From assembly GCF_002798405.1 (NCBI RefSeq), contig NZ_PGGV01000028.1, positions 27,415 to 91,414 on the forward strand: a stretch of DNA of 64,000 bases, read 5' to 3'. This DNA comes from Glycomyces xiaoerkulensis. Its GTDB lineage: Bacteria; Actinomycetota; Actinomycetes; Mycobacteriales; Micromonosporaceae. This document shows, in pieces, positions 25,670 to 34,927 of this stretch (position 1 is its first letter; the number at the start of each line of letters is the position of its first letter). A program made the position numbers and the translations under genes. The notes below the pieces were generated by a model. The model was not told where the DNA came from, did not search any database, and saw only the letters and a program-made list of their open reading frames with translations.

Positions 25670-27042
25670 TCGTCCCCGCCCCGGTCGTCCATACCGAGAG
25701 TGTGCCTGATCGCGGCGGCGTAGGCGTCCCCGCGGTGGGCGTAGGAGTCGAACATGTCGAAGGAGGCCGCGGCCGGGGACAGCAGGACGGTGTCCCCGGG
25801 GCGGGCGTATGCGGCGGCGGCCGCGACGAGGTCGGTCATGACCGAATCGTCCTCGCCCTCGAGGACGGTGACCGGGAGGCCGGGGGCGTGTCGCGCCAGA
25901 GCGTCGGCGACCTCGGCCCGGTCCTGTCCGATGAGGATGGCGGCGCGCATGCGGCCCGAGAACCGCGCGGCCAGGTCGTCGATGTCGACGCCTTTGAGCT
26001 GGCCGCCGGCGATCCAGACGATCGGTTCGTAGGCGGCGAGCGCGGCGGCGGCGGCGTGCGGATTGGTGGCCTTGGAGTCGTCGACCCAGCGGACGCCGCC
26101 GGACTCGGCGACGGTGACGTTGCGGTGCGCCTCGGGGGTGTACTCGCGCAGTGCCCGGCCGATGGCCTCGTGGCCGACCCCGGCCAGCCGGGCGAGCGCG
26201 GCGGCCGCCAGGGCGTTGGCGACGTTGTGGGCCCCGGCGGGCCGGACCCGGTCCACCGGGCAGATCGGCACCGGGGCGGACCCGGTGCGGTCGACCAGGG
26301 AACCGAGCGCCACACCGAACTGACCGGGCTCGGGCTCGCCGAGCGTGAAGCCGGTGACCGGGGCGGGGGTGTGCTCGGCCAAGGCGGCCACGGCCGGGTC
26401 GTCGAGGTTGGCCACGGCCGCTCCCCCGCGCCAGATCGCGGTCTTGGCCTCGGCGTAGGCGTCGAAGGCGCCGTGCCAGGCGAGGTGGTCGGGGGCGAGG
26501 TTGAGCATGGCCCCCGCTTCGGGTGCGAGCAGTCGCGACCAGTGGAGCTGCTGGCTGGACAGCTCGACCGCGAGCGCGTCGTAGGGTCCGTTGGCGGCGA
26601 AGACGAGGGGTTCGCCGATGTTGCCGAGCGCGGCGGTGCGCAGGCCGGCGGCCCCGAGCATGGCCGCGAGCATGGTGGTGGTCGTGGTCTTGCCGTTGGT
26701 GCCGGTGACGGCGAGCCAGCGGGGGGCGCCGTGGCCGCGCAGCCGCCAGGCGAGTTCGGGTTCGGAGTAGGTTTCCAGGCCGCGCCGGGCCGCGGCGGCG
26801 GCGACCGGGTGGTGGGGCGGGAAGCCGGGCGAGACGACCACCTGCTCGATGGCGTCGAGCAGGCCGGGGTCGAAGTCGGGGGCCGAGACGGTGCGCGCGC
26901 CGCGTTCGGCGAGTCCGCGGAGCCGCTCGGAGTCGGCGCGGTCGTAGACGGTGACGGCCCGCCCGCGGTCGAGGAGCGCTTCGGCGGAGGCGGCGCCGGC
27001 GACGCCGGCGCCGGCCACCAGGATCCGGTCGGCGATCTCCAT
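25666..27042 (-). CDS. murD: UDP-N-acetylmuramoylalanine--D-glutamate ligase
   Basis: A 458-residue Mur ligase adding D-Glu. ILVAGAGVAGAA starts the N-terminal Rossmann domain, WLAVTGTNGKTTTTTM is the ATP loop, and AVELSSQQLHW, NLAPDHLAWHG and WVDDSKATNPHA are family motifs. ATG start three bases after the mraY stop; it ends in the GTGA overlap with ftsW. Confidence 0.95.
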   Translation of the reverse strand: MEIADRILVAGAGVAGAASAEALLDRGRAVTVYDRADSERLRGLAERGARTVSAPDFDPGLLDAIEQVVVSPGFPPHHPVAAAAARRGLETYSEPELAWRLRGHGAPRWLAVTGTNGKTTTTTMLAAMLGAAGLRTAALGNIGEPLVFAANGPYDALAVELSSQQLHWSRLLAPEAGAMLNLAPDHLAWHGAFDAYAEAKTAIWRGGAAVANLDDPAVAALAEHTPAPVTGFTLGEPEPGQFGVALGSLVDRTGSAPVPICPVDRVRPAGAHNVANALAAAALARLAGVGHEAIGRALREYTPEAHRNVTVAESGGVRWVDDSKATNPHAAAAALAAYEPIVWIAGGQLKGVDIDDLAARFSGRMRAAILIGQDRAEVADALARHAPGLPVTVLEGEDDSVMTDLVAAAAAYARPGDTVLLSPAAASFDMFDSYAHRGDAYAAAIRHTLGMDDRGGDE

Positions 27043-27045
27043 GCG

Positions 27046-28176
27046 CTATCCCGCGATCCGCAGGAAGTCGGCGAAGAAGAAGCCCAGGCCGATGCCGACG
27101 CCGATGCCGGCGATGATCCAGAAGCGGACCACGATGGTGACCTCGGACCAGCCGGCCAATTCGAAGTGGTGCTGGAGCGGCGACATGCGGAACACTCGGC
27201 GGCCGGTCATCTTGAACGAGGCTATCTGGATGATCACGCTGAAGGTGATGATGACGAACAGTCCGCCGATGATCGGCAGCAGCAGGACGGTCTTGGAGGC
27301 CAGGGCGAGGCCGCCGATGAGGCCGCCGAGGCTGAGCGAGCCGGAGTCGCCCATGAAGATCTTGGCCGGGTAGGTGTTCCACCACAGGAAGCCGAACATG
27401 GCGCCGGCGGCGGCACCGGCGATGAGGGCGATCTCCAGGGGGTCGCGGACGTCGTAGCAGTAGTTCGCGGAGAGGTTCTCGCCGGCGCCGCCGCACCAGT
27501 GGCGGTACTGCCAGAATCCGACGATGAGGTAGGCCAGGAACGCCATCATGGAGGCGCCGGTGGCCAGGCCGTCGAGGCCGTCGGTGAGGTTGACGCCGTT
27601 GGCGGTGGCGTTGACGATGAAGATGAAGAGGATGACCGCGCCGATCTTCGTCAGCGGGAGTTCGTCGATCTGCTGGGTGAACGACAGGTAGGGCGTCGCC
27701 ACGGTGTCCGAGATCTCGTCGGAGTCGATCGACCCGGTGTAGTAGAGGGCGACCACGCCGAACGCGATCGCGGCGCCGGTCAGGCCGAGCATCTTCATCC
27801 TGCCGGAGATGCCGCCGGAGTGCTTGCGGCGCAGTTTGAGCCAGTCGTCGATGAAGCCGACGAATCCGCAGGTCACGAAGAGCCCGATGAGCACCAGCCC
27901 GGTGGCGGTGAAGTTGGTGGGCCGGGAGAAGGCCTCGGTCTCGGATTCGGGGAGCGCCATCAGCACCAGGTGCCCGACGACGTAGGCGATGACGGTGGTG
28001 GCGATGAAGACGACACCGCCCATGGTGGGGGTGCCGGCTTTGGCGAGGTGGGTCTGGGGTCCGTCGGAGCGGATCGGCTGCCCGGCCTTGAGTCTGCGGA
28101 ACAGGCTCGCCGCGACGGGCGTCAGCGCGAGGGTGAGCGCGAACGCCACGAACGCGGCGATGATTACAGCTCTCAC
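27046..28176 (-). CDS. mraY: phospho-MurNAc-pentapeptide translocase
   Basis: A 376-residue membrane enzyme with ten helices that makes lipid I from UDP-MurNAc-pentapeptide and undecaprenyl phosphate. [41 protein letters not shown] and [12 protein letters not shown] carry the catalytic Asp residues, and PLQHHFE is the conserved His motif. GTG start overlaps the murF stop (GTGA). Confidence 0.96.
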   Translation of the reverse strand: MRAVIIAAFVAFALTLALTPVAASLFRRLKAGQPIRSDGPQTHLAKAGTPTMGGVVFIATTVIAYVVGHLVLMALPESETEAFSRPTNFTATGLVLIGLFVTCGFVGFIDDWLKLRRKHSGGISGRMKMLGLTGAAIAFGVVALYYTGSIDSDEISDTVATPYLSFTQQIDELPLTKIGAVILFIFIVNATANGVNLTDGLDGLATGASMMAFLAYLIVGFWQYRHWCGGAGENLSANYCYDVRDPLEIALIAGAAAGAMFGFLWWNTYPAKIFMGDSGSLSLGGLIGGLALASKTVLLLPIIGGLFVIITFSVIIQIASFKMTGRRVFRMSPLQHHFELAGWSEVTIVVRFWIIAGIGVGIGLGFFFADFLRIAG

Positions 28177-29579
28177 TGTCGGTGGTCCTCCTTGGCGCGC
28201 AGGTAGTCGGCGACGTCCCAGGTGCGGTAGCGGGAGCCCTTCACCAGGACGGTGTCGCCGGGGCGCAGCCGGGTCCGCAGCAGGTCGACGGCCGCGGACT
28301 GGTCGGGTACATGGGTGGCGGCGGCGCCGTCGGCGCCGCCGATTCGGTGCTCGCGGCCGTCTCCGGCGAAGCCGTCGACGACCGGTTCGGTTCCTCCGCC
28401 GACGGCGATGAGCTCGTCGACCCCTGCCGCCGCGGCCTGCTCGCCGGCGCGGCGGTGGCAGTCCTCGCTCTGGTCTTCGAGGTCGGCCATGAGGCCGATG
28501 ACCGCGATGCGGCGGCCGGCGGTGGGGACCTGGCCGAGGGCGCGGATCGCCGCGCCGGTCGAGGCGGGGTTGGCGTTGTAGGAGTCGTCGATGATCGTCG
28601 TGCCGTCGGCGAGGGTGTAGACGTCCATGCGGCGCTCGGACTGGCGTCCGGCCTCGGAGAGGACGGCGGCGATGCGTTCGGTGCCCATGCCGAGCCGCCA
28701 GGCGGCGGCTCCGGCGGCGAGCGCGTTGGGCACGTGGTGGCCGCCCCACAGCCGCAGCGCGACCGGGGCCTCGCCGTCGGGGGTGCGGAGGGTGAAGCGG
28801 TGGCGGCCGTCGTGGGGGTCGAGGTCGGCGGCGGTGACGTCGGCGGGTCGCTCGACGCCGAAGGTGACGACGGTCGCGCGGGTCCGCTCGGCCATGCGGG
28901 CGACGCGCGGGTCGTCGGCGTTGAGGATCGCGGTCCCCTCGGGTCCGAGGAACCGCGGGAGTTCGCTCTTGGCCTCGGCGGTCGTCTCGATGGAGCCGAA
29001 GCCGTCGAGGTGGGAGATGCCGACGTTGAGGACCACTCCGATGTGGGGCGGGGCGATCTCGCACAGTTCGGTGATGTGTCCGAGGCCGCGGGCGGCCAGT
29101 TCCAGCACCAGGTAGCCGGTCTCGGGCCGGAGGCGGCAGACGGTGTAGGGATGGCCGAGCTCGTTGTTGAAGTTGGCCTCGGTGGCGACGGTGGGACCGA
29201 GGGCGGCGCACAGACGGCCGATGAGGTCCTTGGTGGAGGTCTTGCCGTTGGAGCCGGTGACGCCGACGACGGCCGCCTCGCTGCGCCGGGCGACGGTGCG
29301 GGCCAGCGCGCCGATCGCCCGCAGGCCGTCGTCGACGTAGACGGCGGGGACCGGGACTTCGCGGCTCGCGATGACGGCGGCCGCGCCCTGGTCGACCGCC
29401 TGGGCGGCGAAGTCGTGGCCGTCTACGTTCGCGCCGTCGAGAGCCAGGAACAGGCCGCCCGGTCCGACCTTGCGGGAGTCGAATTCGATCCCGCCGGTGA
29501 CGATCGCCTCGGGGTCGGCCGTCTCGTTGAGCTTGCCTTCGAGGGCGGCGGCGATGTCGGCCAGGCTCATGGGGATCAC
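28173..29579 (-). CDS. murF: UDP-MurNAc-tripeptide--D-alanyl-D-alanine ligase
   Basis: A 468-residue Mur ligase adding D-Ala-D-Ala. [15 protein letters not shown] is the ATP loop; [23 protein letters not shown] and [11 protein letters not shown] are conserved. The GTG at 29579 has AGGAGGAG nine bases upstream and gives the usual start [10 protein letters not shown]. An in-frame ATG at 29606 overlaps the murE stop but has poorer ribosome-site spacing. Confidence 0.94.
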   Translation of the reverse strand: MIPMSLADIAAALEGKLNETADPEAIVTGGIEFDSRKVGPGGLFLALDGANVDGHDFAAQAVDQGAAAVIASREVPVPAVYVDDGLRAIGALARTVARRSEAAVVGVTGSNGKTSTKDLIGRLCAALGPTVATEANFNNELGHPYTVCRLRPETGYLVLELAARGLGHITELCEIAPPHIGVVLNVGISHLDGFGSIETTAEAKSELPRFLGPEGTAILNADDPRVARMAERTRATVVTFGVERPADVTAADLDPHDGRHRFTLRTPDGEAPVALRLWGGHHVPNALAAGAAAWRLGMGTERIAAVLSEAGRQSERRMDVYTLADGTTIIDDSYNANPASTGAAIRALGQVPTAGRRIAVIGLMADLEDQSEDCHRRAGEQAAAAGVDELIAVGGGTEPVVDGFAGDGREHRIGGADGAAATHVPDQSAAVDLLRTRLRPGDTVLVKGSRYRTWDVADYLRAKEDHRQ

Positions 29580-29602
29580 GCGGCGGTCTCCTCCTGCTCG
29601 GT

Positions 29603-31144
29603 TCATCGCTGGGCGCGCTGGTCGGCTCCGCGGCCCGCGAGCCCCTCTCTGAGCGGGTCGACCCAGCCGGCCTCGCTCAGTGCCCGGGCGAGCAGTTCGC
29701 GGTCGTCGCTCTCGACCGGGCCGTGGGCGGTCTCGATGGTCGTCTCGTGGCCCTTGCCGAGCAGCGCGATGCTGTCGCCGGGAGCGGCCAGCGCGGCGGC
29801 TTCGCGGACGGCCGTCTCCCGCCCCGGAATATTACGGCAGGGCACGGTTTCGACGGCGGCGGCCACCTCCGCGCGGATGCGCGAGGGATCCTCGGTGCGC
29901 GGATTGTCGTCGGTGACGATGACGAGGTCGGCGCCCCCTGCCGCGGCCGCGCCCATGAGGGGGCGCTTGCCGCGGTCGCGCTCGCCGCCGGCGCCGAGGA
30001 TCGCGATGACCCGGCCGGGGGTGGCCTCGCGGAGGGCGTCGAGGACGGCGGTGATGGCTTCGGGTTTGTGGGCGTAGTCGACCACGCCGCGCACGGGTCC
30101 GGTGCCGGAGACCAGTTCCATGCGGCCGGGCACGCCGGCGCAGGAGGCGATGCCGGCCAGTGCGGTGGCCTGGTCGACGCCGACCGCGTCGAGCAGGGCG
30201 ACGGCCAGGACGGCGTTGGCGACGTTGTGGCGACCGGGCATGTGGACCATGCCGTCGGCGGTGCCGCCGGGGCCGGTGAGGGCGAACGTCTGGGTGAAGC
30301 CGTCGGAGGCGATGCCGGAGGCGTGGTAGTCGGCGGCCCGGTCGCGCAGGGAGTAGGTGCGGGCGCCCCGGTGGATGAGGGTGGCGACGCGGGCGTCGTC
30401 GGCGTTGAGGACCTCGGCGGCGGCGCGGCCGTCGAAGAGTTTGGCCTTGGCGTTGAAGTAGTCGTCGAGGTCGGCGTGGAAGTCGAGGTGGTCGGTCCCG
30501 AACATGGTGTAGCCGGCGGCGGCGAAGCGGCAGCCTTCGACCCGGCCGAGGGTGAGGGCGTGGCTGGAGACCTCCATGACCACGTCGGTGACGCCGCGTT
30601 CGAGGGCGACCGCGAGCAGGGCCTGGAGTTCGGGGGCTTCTGGGGTGGTGCGCTCGGTCTTGAGCCGCCGGGCGGCGATGCGGGTCTCGACGGTGCCGAT
30701 GATGCCGGTGGTGCGGCCGGCGCGGGCGAGACCGGCCTCGACCAGGTAGGCGGTGGAGGTCTTGCCGTTGGTGCCGGTGATGCCGATGAGGTTGAGGTGC
30801 TCGGCGGGGCGGCCCCAGACGCGGGCGGCGATCCGGCCGGTGAGGGAGCGCGGGTCGTCGGCGACCAGGACCGGGAGCCGAACGGCGTCGTCCGCCAGCA
30901 TCGCGGCGCCGGCGGCGTCGGTGAGGACGGCGACCGCGCCGCGGTCGGCGGCCTGCGCGGCGAACTCGGCGCCGTGGCGCCTGGAGCCGGGCAGCGCGGC
31001 GTAGAGGTCGCCGGGCTCGACCTGGGCCGATGCCAGGCTCACGCCGGTTACGGACAGCTCGGAGTCCTTCGCCGAGGGAACGAGGTCGGCGAAGTCGGCG
31101 ACCCGGTGGGGCCGCACCTGCTGGGGCCGCGGAAACGATGGCAC
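29603..31144 (-). CDS. murE: UDP-MurNAc-L-Ala-D-Glu--meso-diaminopimelate ligase
   Basis: A 513-residue Mur ligase. [15 protein letters not shown] is the ATP loop, TTPEAPELQ and [12 protein letters not shown] bind substrate, and [11 protein letters not shown] contains the DNPR motif typical of enzymes that add meso-diaminopimelate rather than Lys. The cell wall is therefore predicted to be the meso-DAP type. GTG start. It is the most upstream dcw gene in the cluster; mraZ, rsmH, ftsL and ftsI do not precede it. A MarR-type gene lies 37 bp upstream on the same strand. Confidence 0.95.
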   Translation of the reverse strand: MPSFPRPQQVRPHRVADFADLVPSAKDSELSVTGVSLASAQVEPGDLYAALPGSRRHGAEFAAQAADRGAVAVLTDAAGAAMLADDAVRLPVLVADDPRSLTGRIAARVWGRPAEHLNLIGITGTNGKTSTAYLVEAGLARAGRTTGIIGTVETRIAARRLKTERTTPEAPELQALLAVALERGVTDVVMEVSSHALTLGRVEGCRFAAAGYTMFGTDHLDFHADLDDYFNAKAKLFDGRAAAEVLNADDARVATLIHRGARTYSLRDRAADYHASGIASDGFTQTFALTGPGGTADGMVHMPGRHNVANAVLAVALLDAVGVDQATALAGIASCAGVPGRMELVSGTGPVRGVVDYAHKPEAITAVLDALREATPGRVIAILGAGGERDRGKRPLMGAAAAGGADLVIVTDDNPRTEDPSRIRAEVAAAVETVPCRNIPGRETAVREAAALAAPGDSIALLGKGHETTIETAHGPVESDDRELLARALSEAGWVDPLREGLAGRGADQRAQR

Positions 31145-31181
31145 GGCCTGACCCTACACCGGCCCACCCCAGCGGAAATGA

Positions 31182-31682
31182 TCACTCGGGCGACCGGGCG
31201 CGGTCGGCGGCGTCGTGGTCGTCGAGGTTGGCCGACCAGGTCTCGAGCAGCTTGGTGAGTTCGAGCGCCTGGTCGCAGTTGATGGAGTCGAGGAACAGCT
31301 CGCGGACCAGCGACAGGATGCAGGGGGCGGCCTGTTCGAGGCGCTCGCGTCCGGCGCCGGTGAGCTTGACCCAGGTGCCGCGGCTGTCGGCCTCGCATTT
31401 GAAGCGCTCGACCAGGTCCATCTCGCCGAGTTTGCCGACCTGGTAGGTGACCGCGCTCTTGGCGGTGACGATGCGTCCGGCCAGTTCGCCCATGCGCATG
31501 GCCTGGTCCTCGGCGTCGGCGAGGCGGACCAGGATCTCGTACTGCGTGTGGGTGATCCCGTGGAAGTCCTGGAGGCGGCGGTCGATGCGCTGCTCGAGCC
31601 GGTGCGTGACGGTCAGGAACCGGTTCCAGACGGAGTTCACCTCAGGCGAGAGCCAGCGGCCCTCGAAGCTGCCTTCGCACAT
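31182..31682 (-). CDS. MarR-family transcriptional regulator
   Basis: About 166 residues with a central winged helix-turn-helix: ITHTQYEILVRLADA, MRMGELAGRIVTAKSAVTYQVGKLGEMDLVERF, then the wing with CEADSRGTWVKLT. MarR proteins are dimeric repressors that often respond to small phenolic ligands. ATG 31682 follows AAGGGGG and is better than an upstream TTG. It lies directly before murE on the same strand and divergent from a peptidoglycan hydrolase-like gene. Control of cell-wall genes is possible but unproven. Confidence 0.88.
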   Translation of the reverse strand: MCEGSFEGRWLSPEVNSVWNRFLTVTHRLEQRIDRRLQDFHGITHTQYEILVRLADAEDQAMRMGELAGRIVTAKSAVTYQVGKLGEMDLVERFKCEADSRGTWVKLTGAGRERLEQAAPCILSLVRELFLDSINCDQALELTKLLETWSANLDDHDAADRARSPE

Positions 31683-31792
31683 TCCCGACCCCCTTCCCGG
31701 CCGTTGGTGCTTCAATTTCGAACAAGCTTACCAGTCGGCGCCAGTACCGTCCCCGTTCAGTAACCGGGACCATACTCGACACATCGAAGCCC

Positions 31793-31808
31793 GTAGTAGG
31801 TCGACTAC
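31793..31808. promoter_or_regulatory. inverted repeat GTAGT-N6-ACTAC, possible MarR operator
   Basis: A 5-bp inverted repeat with a 6-bp centre in the divergent region between the MarR gene and the hydrolase-like gene, about 105 bp from each start. Size suits a MarR dimer site, but the repeat is short. Confidence 0.25.
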
Positions 31809-31911
31809 CTGCGGTCGCATGATGGACCCCGAATATTCCGACCATCGTTCGCGTTCTACGCTGTACGGCGACACGTCCGCTCGGCCGAAAGACCCGAAGG
31901 ACCCTCCCGCC

Positions 31912-32928
31912 TTGATCGACGCCTCGAACCACGCCGACCCGCTCCCCGCCCGACGGCCGCTCGTCCTCTCCATCGCGCTCCTGGCCGCGGTGATGCTCCT
32001 GGTCGCGCCCGGATCCCGGTCGACCGCCCAGGACGACGAGGGGGCCTCGGCCGGGCTGAGCCAGGCGATCGAGGACTACCTCGACGCCCAGGACGAGCTG
32101 GAGGCGCTCCAGCAGGAGCAGGAAGAGCTCGAGCAGGAGCTCGCCGACTCCGAGGACGAGGTGGAGGAGCTCCACGAGGAGCTGGAGGACTACGCCTACC
32201 TCGCCTACGCCAACTCCGACTTCCAGTCGACCTCCGCGCTCCTGGCTTCGGGCGACCCCTCGGGCGCCCTCGACGCGATGACCATGATCGAGTTCCTCGG
32301 CGAATCGCGCGCCGACCGGCTCAACTCGCTCATCGACCGGCTCGCCGAGATCGAGGCGACCCAGGAGACGCTCGACGACAACATCGCCGAGCAGGAGGAA
32401 CTGGCCGCCGATATGGAGGCCGCCCGCGACGAGGCCGCCCGCGAGCTGGCCGCCTCCGGCGGCGACGCCGCGACCGGCCCCTCGGCCAGCGACGCCCCCG
32501 ACCCCGAGCCGGCCCCGCGCAACTCCGACGGCACCCTGCCCTACGAGAGCTGCACCGAGAACGACCCGACCACCGGGGGCTGCCTCACCCCGAGGACCCT
32601 CCACGCCCTCGAGCAGGCCCAGATCGTCGGCTTCACCCGCTACGTCTCCTGCTACCGGTCCGGATCCTGGGGCGAGCACCCCAAGGGCCGCGCCTGCGAC
32701 TTCTCGGCCCAGTCGGGCACCTTCGGCGGCGACGCCTACGGCGACGACAAGGCCTACGGCGACAACCTCGCCGCCTGGCTGGTCCAGAACGCCGACGCCC
32801 TCGGCGTGCAGTACGTGATCTGGTACCGGCAGATCTGGATGCCGTCCTCGGGTTGGAAGTCCTACAGCCGCGCCGGCGGCGACCCCTCCAGCGACCACAC
32901 CAACCACGTGCACCTCAGCATCCGTTAG
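31912..32928 (+). CDS. secreted coiled-coil peptidoglycan hydrolase-like protein
   Basis: About 338 residues. A signal peptide (LVLSIALLAAVMLLVAPGS) is followed by an acidic coiled coil (about 45-180) rich in EELEQEL-type repeats. A Pro-rich linker precedes a C-terminal domain with YVSCYRSGSWGEHPKGRACDF and ending in DHTNHVHLS. This domain has His/Asp residues placed as in the metal-dependent ARB_07466/M15-like peptidases, so it probably cuts or binds cell-wall peptides. TTG 31912 is preferred: codons before it have mixed third positions, while those after are strongly G/C-ended. The coiled coil recalls FtsX-activated hydrolases, an inference. Confidence 0.8.
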   Translation: MIDASNHADPLPARRPLVLSIALLAAVMLLVAPGSRSTAQDDEGASAGLSQAIEDYLDAQDELEALQQEQEELEQELADSEDEVEELHEELEDYAYLAYANSDFQSTSALLASGDPSGALDAMTMIEFLGESRADRLNSLIDRLAEIEATQETLDDNIAEQEELAADMEAARDEAARELAASGGDAATGPSASDAPDPEPAPRNSDGTLPYESCTENDPTTGGCLTPRTLHALEQAQIVGFTRYVSCYRSGSWGEHPKGRACDFSAQSGTFGGDAYGDDKAYGDNLAAWLVQNADALGVQYVIWYRQIWMPSSGWKSYSRAGGDPSSDHTNHVHLSIR

Positions 32929-32942
32929 TGATCCTGCCTCAT

Positions 32943-32960
32943 GTGAGAGTGGCTCACTCT
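32943..32960. promoter_or_regulatory. overlapping inverted repeats upstream of the L,D-transpeptidase gene
   Basis: GTGAG-AGTGG-CTCAC (32943-32957) and AGAGTG-GCT-CACTCT (32946-32960) overlap in the 47 bp between two cell-wall genes. They could be an operator or a weak terminator. The half-sites resemble Crp sites, but the spacing is seven rather than six bases. Confidence 0.3.
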
Positions 32961-32975
32961 GTGTACTGTGGGACC

Positions 32976-34196
32976 ATGACGATCGGACGATCCTCCCTCA
33001 CCAGGCGCGGCGCCCTCGCCACCGCCGCGGGAGCCGCGGCCGGGGGCCTCGCTGCGGCCTGCTCGAAGGATTCCGGCACCATCGACTCCGGCGACGGGGG
33101 CGGCGAGAGCGAAGCGCCGCAGAGCGCCGCGAAAGTGACCGTCACGCCCGAGGACGGGGCGACCGACGCCACCGCCGCCACCGAGATCGCCTGGACGGTC
33201 GAAGCGGGCACGTTCGTCGAGTTCACGCTCACCGACGCCGCCGGCAACCAGGTCGAAGGCGACATGCACCCCGACGGGACCACCTGGGTCCCGGCCAGCC
33301 CGCTCGAATGGGAGGCCTCCTACACCGCCGCGGTCACCGCCGAGGACGACGCGGGCGTCCCGGTCACGGTCGAGTCGAACTTCACCACCATCGCCTCCCC
33401 CGGCAACCGGGTCACCATCGAGAACTACCTGCCGGGCTTCGACTCCACGGTCGGCCAGGCCGCGGTCCTGGCCTTCCGCTTCGAAGCCGGCTTCGAGGTC
33501 CCCGAGGACTCCCGCGCCGACGTCGAGCGCCGCCTGTTCGTCGGCTCCGAACCGGAGCAGGAGGGCTCCTGGTACTGGATCACCGGCCGGGCCCTCGAAT
33601 ACCGGCCCAAGGAGTACTGGCAGCCCGGCACCACCGTCACCGTGCGGCTGGGCCTGGGCGGGCTGCCGCTCGGCGGCGACCGCTTCGGCGAGTACGACCA
33701 GGAGACGACCTTCCACATCGACACCGAGCAGCGGATGCTGGAGGCCGACGACGACACCAAGCAGCTCCGCGCCTACCGGGACGGCACGATCGTCGAGACC
33801 GTGCCCATCTCCCTCGGCGCCCGCGAGATCGACGGCAACGACGCCCGCTCCTACTCCGGGCACATGATCATCATGAGCCGCGAGGAGGAGTCGACGTTCG
33901 TCTCCGACCTGTACGACTACGAGACCGACGTCAAATGGGCGATGCGGCTGACCTTCAGCGGCCAGTACATCCACGGCGCCCCGTGGGCCCAGGACGCGCT
34001 CGGCAACGAGAACATCTCCCACGGCTGCATCAACGTCACCGAGGAGATGGGCGAATGGCTCTACAACTTCGTCCGCTGGGGCGACCCGGTGATCGTCGCC
34101 AACACCGGCGCCTCCCTGCCGCCGGGCGACGGGTTCACCAGTTGGGACCTCGACTGGGAGCAGGTCCAGTCCGGGTCGTACCTGACCGCGAACTGA
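32976..34196 (+). CDS. L,D-transpeptidase lipoprotein with Ig-like domains
   Basis: A 406-residue protein. The N-terminus SSLTRRGALATAAGAAAGG has a twin-arginine look, and LAAAC (Cys24) is a lipobox, so it is probably an exported lipoprotein. Two Ig-like domains (about 45-150 and 155-270) precede a YkuD catalytic domain with YIHGAPWAQDALGNENISHG then CINV. The His and Cys of this motif form 3-3 crosslinks in peptidoglycan. The order matches mycobacterial LdtMt2-type enzymes. It follows the hydrolase-like gene and ends against a convergent gene. Confidence 0.93.
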   Translation: MTIGRSSLTRRGALATAAGAAAGGLAAACSKDSGTIDSGDGGGESEAPQSAAKVTVTPEDGATDATAATEIAWTVEAGTFVEFTLTDAAGNQVEGDMHPDGTTWVPASPLEWEASYTAAVTAEDDAGVPVTVESNFTTIASPGNRVTIENYLPGFDSTVGQAAVLAFRFEAGFEVPEDSRADVERRLFVGSEPEQEGSWYWITGRALEYRPKEYWQPGTTVTVRLGLGGLPLGGDRFGEYDQETTFHIDTEQRMLEADDDTKQLRAYRDGTIVETVPISLGAREIDGNDARSYSGHMIIMSREEESTFVSDLYDYETDVKWAMRLTFSGQYIHGAPWAQDALGNENISHGCINVTEEMGEWLYNFVRWGDPVIVANTGASLPPGDGFTSWDLDWEQVQSGSYLTAN

Positions 34197-34197
34197 T

Positions 34198-34542
34198 TCA
34201 GGCCGCCTCGGAGCCGCGGACCTTCGGATCGGCCGCCTGCGGGTGCTCGGCGAGGATCCTGCGGTGCGCCCAGCGCTCCACGAAGAACGACCCGACCGGG
34301 ACCGTGCCGCCCAGCAGCAGCCCCACCGTCTCCGGCCAGAACCGCCAGCCCGCCTGCTGCGCCAGGTGGAAACCGAGCACCAGGTAGACCATGTAGCACA
34401 GGCCGTGGATCGGGCTGATCACGGTCACGAGCGCGTCCTCGCCACCGACGTACTTCACCGGCATCGCGACCAGGACGAGCGCGATCAGGAACGTGCCGAC
34501 GATCCAGGCGACGATGCGGAAGCGCTTGAGCGCGGCGTTCAT
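34198..34542 (-). CDS. DUF3817 integral membrane protein
   Basis: A 114-residue protein with three hydrophobic helices and the stretch SPIHGLCYMVYLVLGFHLA, typical of the DUF3817 family. The function is unknown; relatives are often called YdzA-like. ATG overlaps the stop of the upstream gene (ATGA), so the two are translated together. The stop lies one base from that of the convergent L,D-transpeptidase gene. Confidence 0.85.
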   Translation of the reverse strand: MNAALKRFRIVAWIVGTFLIALVLVAMPVKYVGGEDALVTVISPIHGLCYMVYLVLGFHLAQQAGWRFWPETVGLLLGGTVPVGSFFVERWAHRRILAEHPQAADPKVRGSEAA

Positions 34543-34862
34543 GTGGTGCTCCCCGAGGTCGAATCGTTGCGGCGGGCCCTGACGATGCCCTCCTCGTAAG
34601 GCGAGGTCACCGGCGGCGGCTCGGGCCGTTTGCGGCGGCCCGGCCCGGTTGCGTCCTTCCGCAGCTCCAGCCGCATCTGCCGGATCCACAGCGCCAGCGT
34701 GAACAGGGCGAACAGCGGCCACTCCAAGGCGTAGCCCCAACTGATCGCGCTCCCGCCCTGGGCGCGGCCCAACTGCCACCAGCCGAGCAGGCCGAACCCG
34801 ACCGTCAGCACCACCGCGAAGCAGTGGAGGACGATCCACGGAGGCGTCAACAACCGTCGCAC
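34539..34862 (-). CDS. two-helix membrane protein, partner of DUF3817 gene
   Basis: A 107-residue protein from GTG. Helix one (about 10-30) and helix two (about 44-62) are separated by QLGRAQGGSAISWGYALEWP. A basic, Pro-rich cytoplasmic tail follows. Pairs of this protein with DUF3817 are common in actinobacteria. The first helix region, with WQLGRAQ, resembles the start of SURF1-like assembly factors, but no other domain is present. Function unknown. Confidence 0.75.
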   Translation of the reverse strand: MRRLLTPPWIVLHCFAVVLTVGFGLLGWWQLGRAQGGSAISWGYALEWPLFALFTLALWIRQMRLELRKDATGPGRRKRPEPPPVTSPYEEGIVRARRNDSTSGSTT

Positions 34863-34927
34863 GGGGCCAGACTATGGTGACCGACCCGACGTTGACCTGC
34901 CGGGGCGGCGCATGGTGACATAGCCCC

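Noticed and set aside
24422..27496. A 1024-codon frame through ftsW and murD
   Set aside because: Only the ftsW part has protein-like composition; the rest is antisense-like low-complexity Arg/Pro/Gly sequence in a real gene.
31716..31911. c-di-AMP (ydaO) riboswitch before the hydrolase-like gene
   Set aside because: Such hydrolases often have one, but none of its conserved core sequences is present.
32941..32960. Crp/GlxR site before the L,D-transpeptidase gene
   Set aside because: The half-sites GTGA and TCAC are seven bases apart rather than six, and the repeat is better explained by its own symmetry.
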